Below, piece by piece: positions 62,801-64,000 of a stretch of DNA of 64,000 bases. Position numbers and translations under genes: made by a program. Positions within the stretch are counted from its first letter, which is position 1. Each line of letters opens with the position of its first letter. The DNA is from Undaria pinnatifida (taxonomy: Eukaryota > Sar > Phaeophyceae > Laminariales > Alariaceae), in contig JABAKD010000026.1 in NCBI GenBank assembly GCA_012845835.1, positions 3,240,199-3,304,198 of the forward strand, written 5' to 3'. Under the pieces are notes generated by a model. That model had not been told where the DNA came from and did no database searches. It worked only from the letters and a program-made list of their open reading frames with translations.

Positions 62801-63392
62801 CTTCTATTCACCAGTCGAAACGATGACCACGCCAATTCAGACACACCTATCTATGTCACCGCCTGAACACGCACGGTGATACAGTACCTATATTCCTGAC
62901 CATGGGCTACACTAGTTTTTTAATATGCATATCACGATATATCAAGACATAGGCACATGGGGTTATATCAGTTTTGTGACTAGGAATGCGCGGGGTGTCA
63001 AGTAGAAAAACGCCGGTTCAATGAGAACACAAACCCACACGCACACACCGACGTCCACGCCCACACCCACACCAAAAACACAGAAACATACCCACACCAA
63101 AAACACAGAAACATACCCACACCCGAAAACACCCACCTACGCCCGCCTCCACCCACCACAAACCCAAACATACACACCCACACATCACACGCCCATGCAA
63201 CCAGCTACACGTACGTACCTCCTTGGATACGACTTGGCCGTTGTCCGCGATGCGCTCAAAGCTGAAGATGGTCTTGCGGTTCGTATCCCCCACGAGCACC
63301 CACCACCCCTCGTCCGCGAAGAGAGGGTACTTCGGGGCGTAGACCGGTGGCACCGTGCCCCCCTCCTTGACGTTGTTGCGGGTGAGCGTCAC
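59846..63392 (-). CDS. SEC63: SEC63, ER protein-translocation subunit, C-terminal four exons (5' part outside window)
   Basis: SEC63 sits in the ER membrane and works with the Sec61/Sec62 channel and BiP in protein import. Exons in coding order: 63392-63219, 62410-62180, 61325-61258, 59864-59846. Phases agree and the frame ends in TAA. The 164 residues visible cover the end of the Brl (Sec63) domain: VTLTRNN, then PVYAPKYPLFADEGWWVLVG, then KPG-KLDVFVKSDSYIGLDQ, and finally a tail of E, D and S ending DSDEEED. Brr2 and ASCC3 helicases also carry Sec63 domains, but the KPG...RSDSY-GLDQ form, the PxYEPHPDD stretch and the long acidic tail (the Sec62-binding region in known SEC63) fit SEC63 better. 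The J domain and membrane helices should lie beyond 64000. The last coding exon has only 19 nt. Confidence 0.85.
60648..60782 (-). mobile_element. SINE-like retroposon with 12-bp target duplication in the last SEC63 intron
   Basis: The insert 60660-60770 is the inverse of 6138-6252, from AGGCAACTGAGTTAAATCGA to CCGCCGGAGGATAAAAGG. TTGGACTTAGTA stands on both sides (60648-60659 and 60771-60782). Exact flanking duplication and a 3' A/T-rich tail show target-primed retroposition. Confidence 0.9.
61498..61655. mobile_element. MITE-like element copy in a SEC63 intron
   Basis: It runs ATGGTCCCTCCATAGTGCCA ... GAACTATAGAGAGGCCACTA, with inner GCTTGGCATATATGGCAAC and AACCAGCAATGGCAG. The ends are inverted repeats. 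Confidence 0.7.
62520..62600. repeat. ATC / ATT trinucleotide microsatellite
   Basis: Imperfect ATCATCATT units lie in the SEC63 intron upstream of the 62180-62410 exon. Confidence 0.85.
62638..62668 (-). pseudogene. Decayed copy of a SEC63 exon acceptor edge
   Basis: On the plus strand GCGTGCCATCATCTTCACCT parallels the true exon start at 62394-62413 (GGCGCCATCATCTTCACCTG). On the minus strand the AG|GTGAAGATGATGGC acceptor context is kept. It lies about 245 bp upstream of the real exon, in its 5' intron. Confidence 0.75.
63020..63190. repeat. CACACCC / ACCAAAAACAC low-complexity tract
   Basis: It is C/A-rich on the plus strand with two 33-bp near-identical units (AACATACCCACACC...). It adjoins the donor of the first visible SEC63 exon. 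Confidence 0.85.
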
Positions 63393-64000
63393 CTGTTCCA
63401 TCAAGGGAAGGCGCAGCACACGGTGGTCGATGGTTGGTTGCAACACTCATTTAACAAGCGGCTGAAGACAGCACTTCTGCGCGTAGTCTAGTACACGGGG
63501 TTAGGGGCGACCCCTGAGGGGGCATAGGTGATTGGTGATTGCATTGTCGAACGAAGATAAGAATGGGGTATTATGCAGTACAGTACTACAGTAGTACAGA
63601 ACTAGAGTACTAGAGTGCGTGCCATGTACGCCGTTGGCGATAGTGGACAATGTCTAGTATAACGTACCAAGGAGCTTTCAAAAGTGTACCAGGTGCCTGG
63701 CAACTCCTGAAAGTACACCAGGTAGTGTACCTGGAATCTGGTAGCCCTTGTTGTTTTCACTTTCACTCGCATAATCAAGTCCGCGGTCACTGGACAGGCT
63801 CCAGTCACCCCGCAGTGAAAGGATGCCCCAGCCAGGGAAAAAACACAAGCAAACCCTAACCCGAAGCCCTTTCAACGACAACTACTGCTACAACCACTGC
63901 TACAACTACAACTTCTAAAAATACGCAACGTAGCTCCTAAACGTGCAAGAGCACCAGGTCATATTATAGCTAAAGTACTAGCAATAGGAAGCTTTAAAGG
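63393..64000 (-). other. SEC63 intron (upstream of first visible exon), content
   Basis: I find no further SEC63 exon here. The stretch has an AAC-tailed element copy and tri/pentanucleotide text (ACTACTGCTACAACC) near its end. The next upstream exon is expected beyond 64000. Confidence 0.6.
63745..63860 (-). mobile_element. AAC-tailed SINE-like element, copy
   Basis: It runs TTGTTGTTTTCACTTTCACTC, AATCAAGTCCGCGGTCACTG, ACAGGCTCCAGTCACCCC, GGGAAAAAACACAAGC; inverse to 48365-48588, with a shortened tail. Confidence 0.7.

Noticed and set aside
59846-63392. Brr2 (SNRNP200) or ASCC3 helicase C-terminus
   Set aside because: These also have Sec63 domains, but the KPG/SDSY-GLDQ form, the following PHPDD segment and the long acidic tail to the stop match SEC63; Brr2 has only a very short acidic end and ASCC3 none of this length.

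Overview
The window is nuclear DNA from a eukaryote with large, repeat-filled introns. Three genes could be rebuilt by hand from splice sites, reading phase and protein motifs. All other long open frames look like shadows or repeats. Very long introns, moderate base composition and a dense load of small non-autonomous elements would fit a brown alga (kelp-like) or another large-genome stramenopile. That placement is an inference; no lineage marker was found.

Layout: (1) 1-8285 is repeat-rich DNA beyond the 3' end of MCM5, with no exon recognised. (2) 8286-39540, minus strand, is a complete MCM5 replicative-helicase gene of 16 exons and 733 codons. Every exon junction keeps phase, and only about 7% of the gene is coding. 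Two of its introns use GC donors (GCAAGT). Intron 1 (8.4 kb) holds a nearly perfect 1,804-bp tandem triplication. (3) 39541-39922 is a 382-bp shared promoter gap. (4) 39923-56369, plus strand, is a predicted seven-exon gene for a 350-aa protein I cannot name. It has coiled coils and a proline-rich tail with repeated PRMVSD-like units. (5) 56370-59845 is the convergent intergenic stretch, with transposon-like elements and four small hairpin repeats. (6) 59846-63392, minus strand, holds the last four exons of SEC63, an ER-translocon subunit; the rest of that gene lies to the right of the window.

MCM5 (DNA replication, nucleus) and SEC63 (protein translocation, ER) are unrelated housekeeping genes. 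The only functional link suggested by position is the divergent MCM5/unknown-gene promoter.

The most unusual signal is structural. Introns of all three genes carry decayed copies of the edges of their own neighbouring exons, splice site included, as if introns grew by local tandem duplications crossing exon boundaries. Around this are about a dozen small dispersed repeat families: tRNA-derived and other SINE-like retroposons (one with a 12-bp target duplication, another nested inside a different repeat), a MITE family with about 14 copies, and a long-inverted-repeat foldback element. No CRISPR array, rRNA, functional tRNA or prokaryote-type operon was seen.
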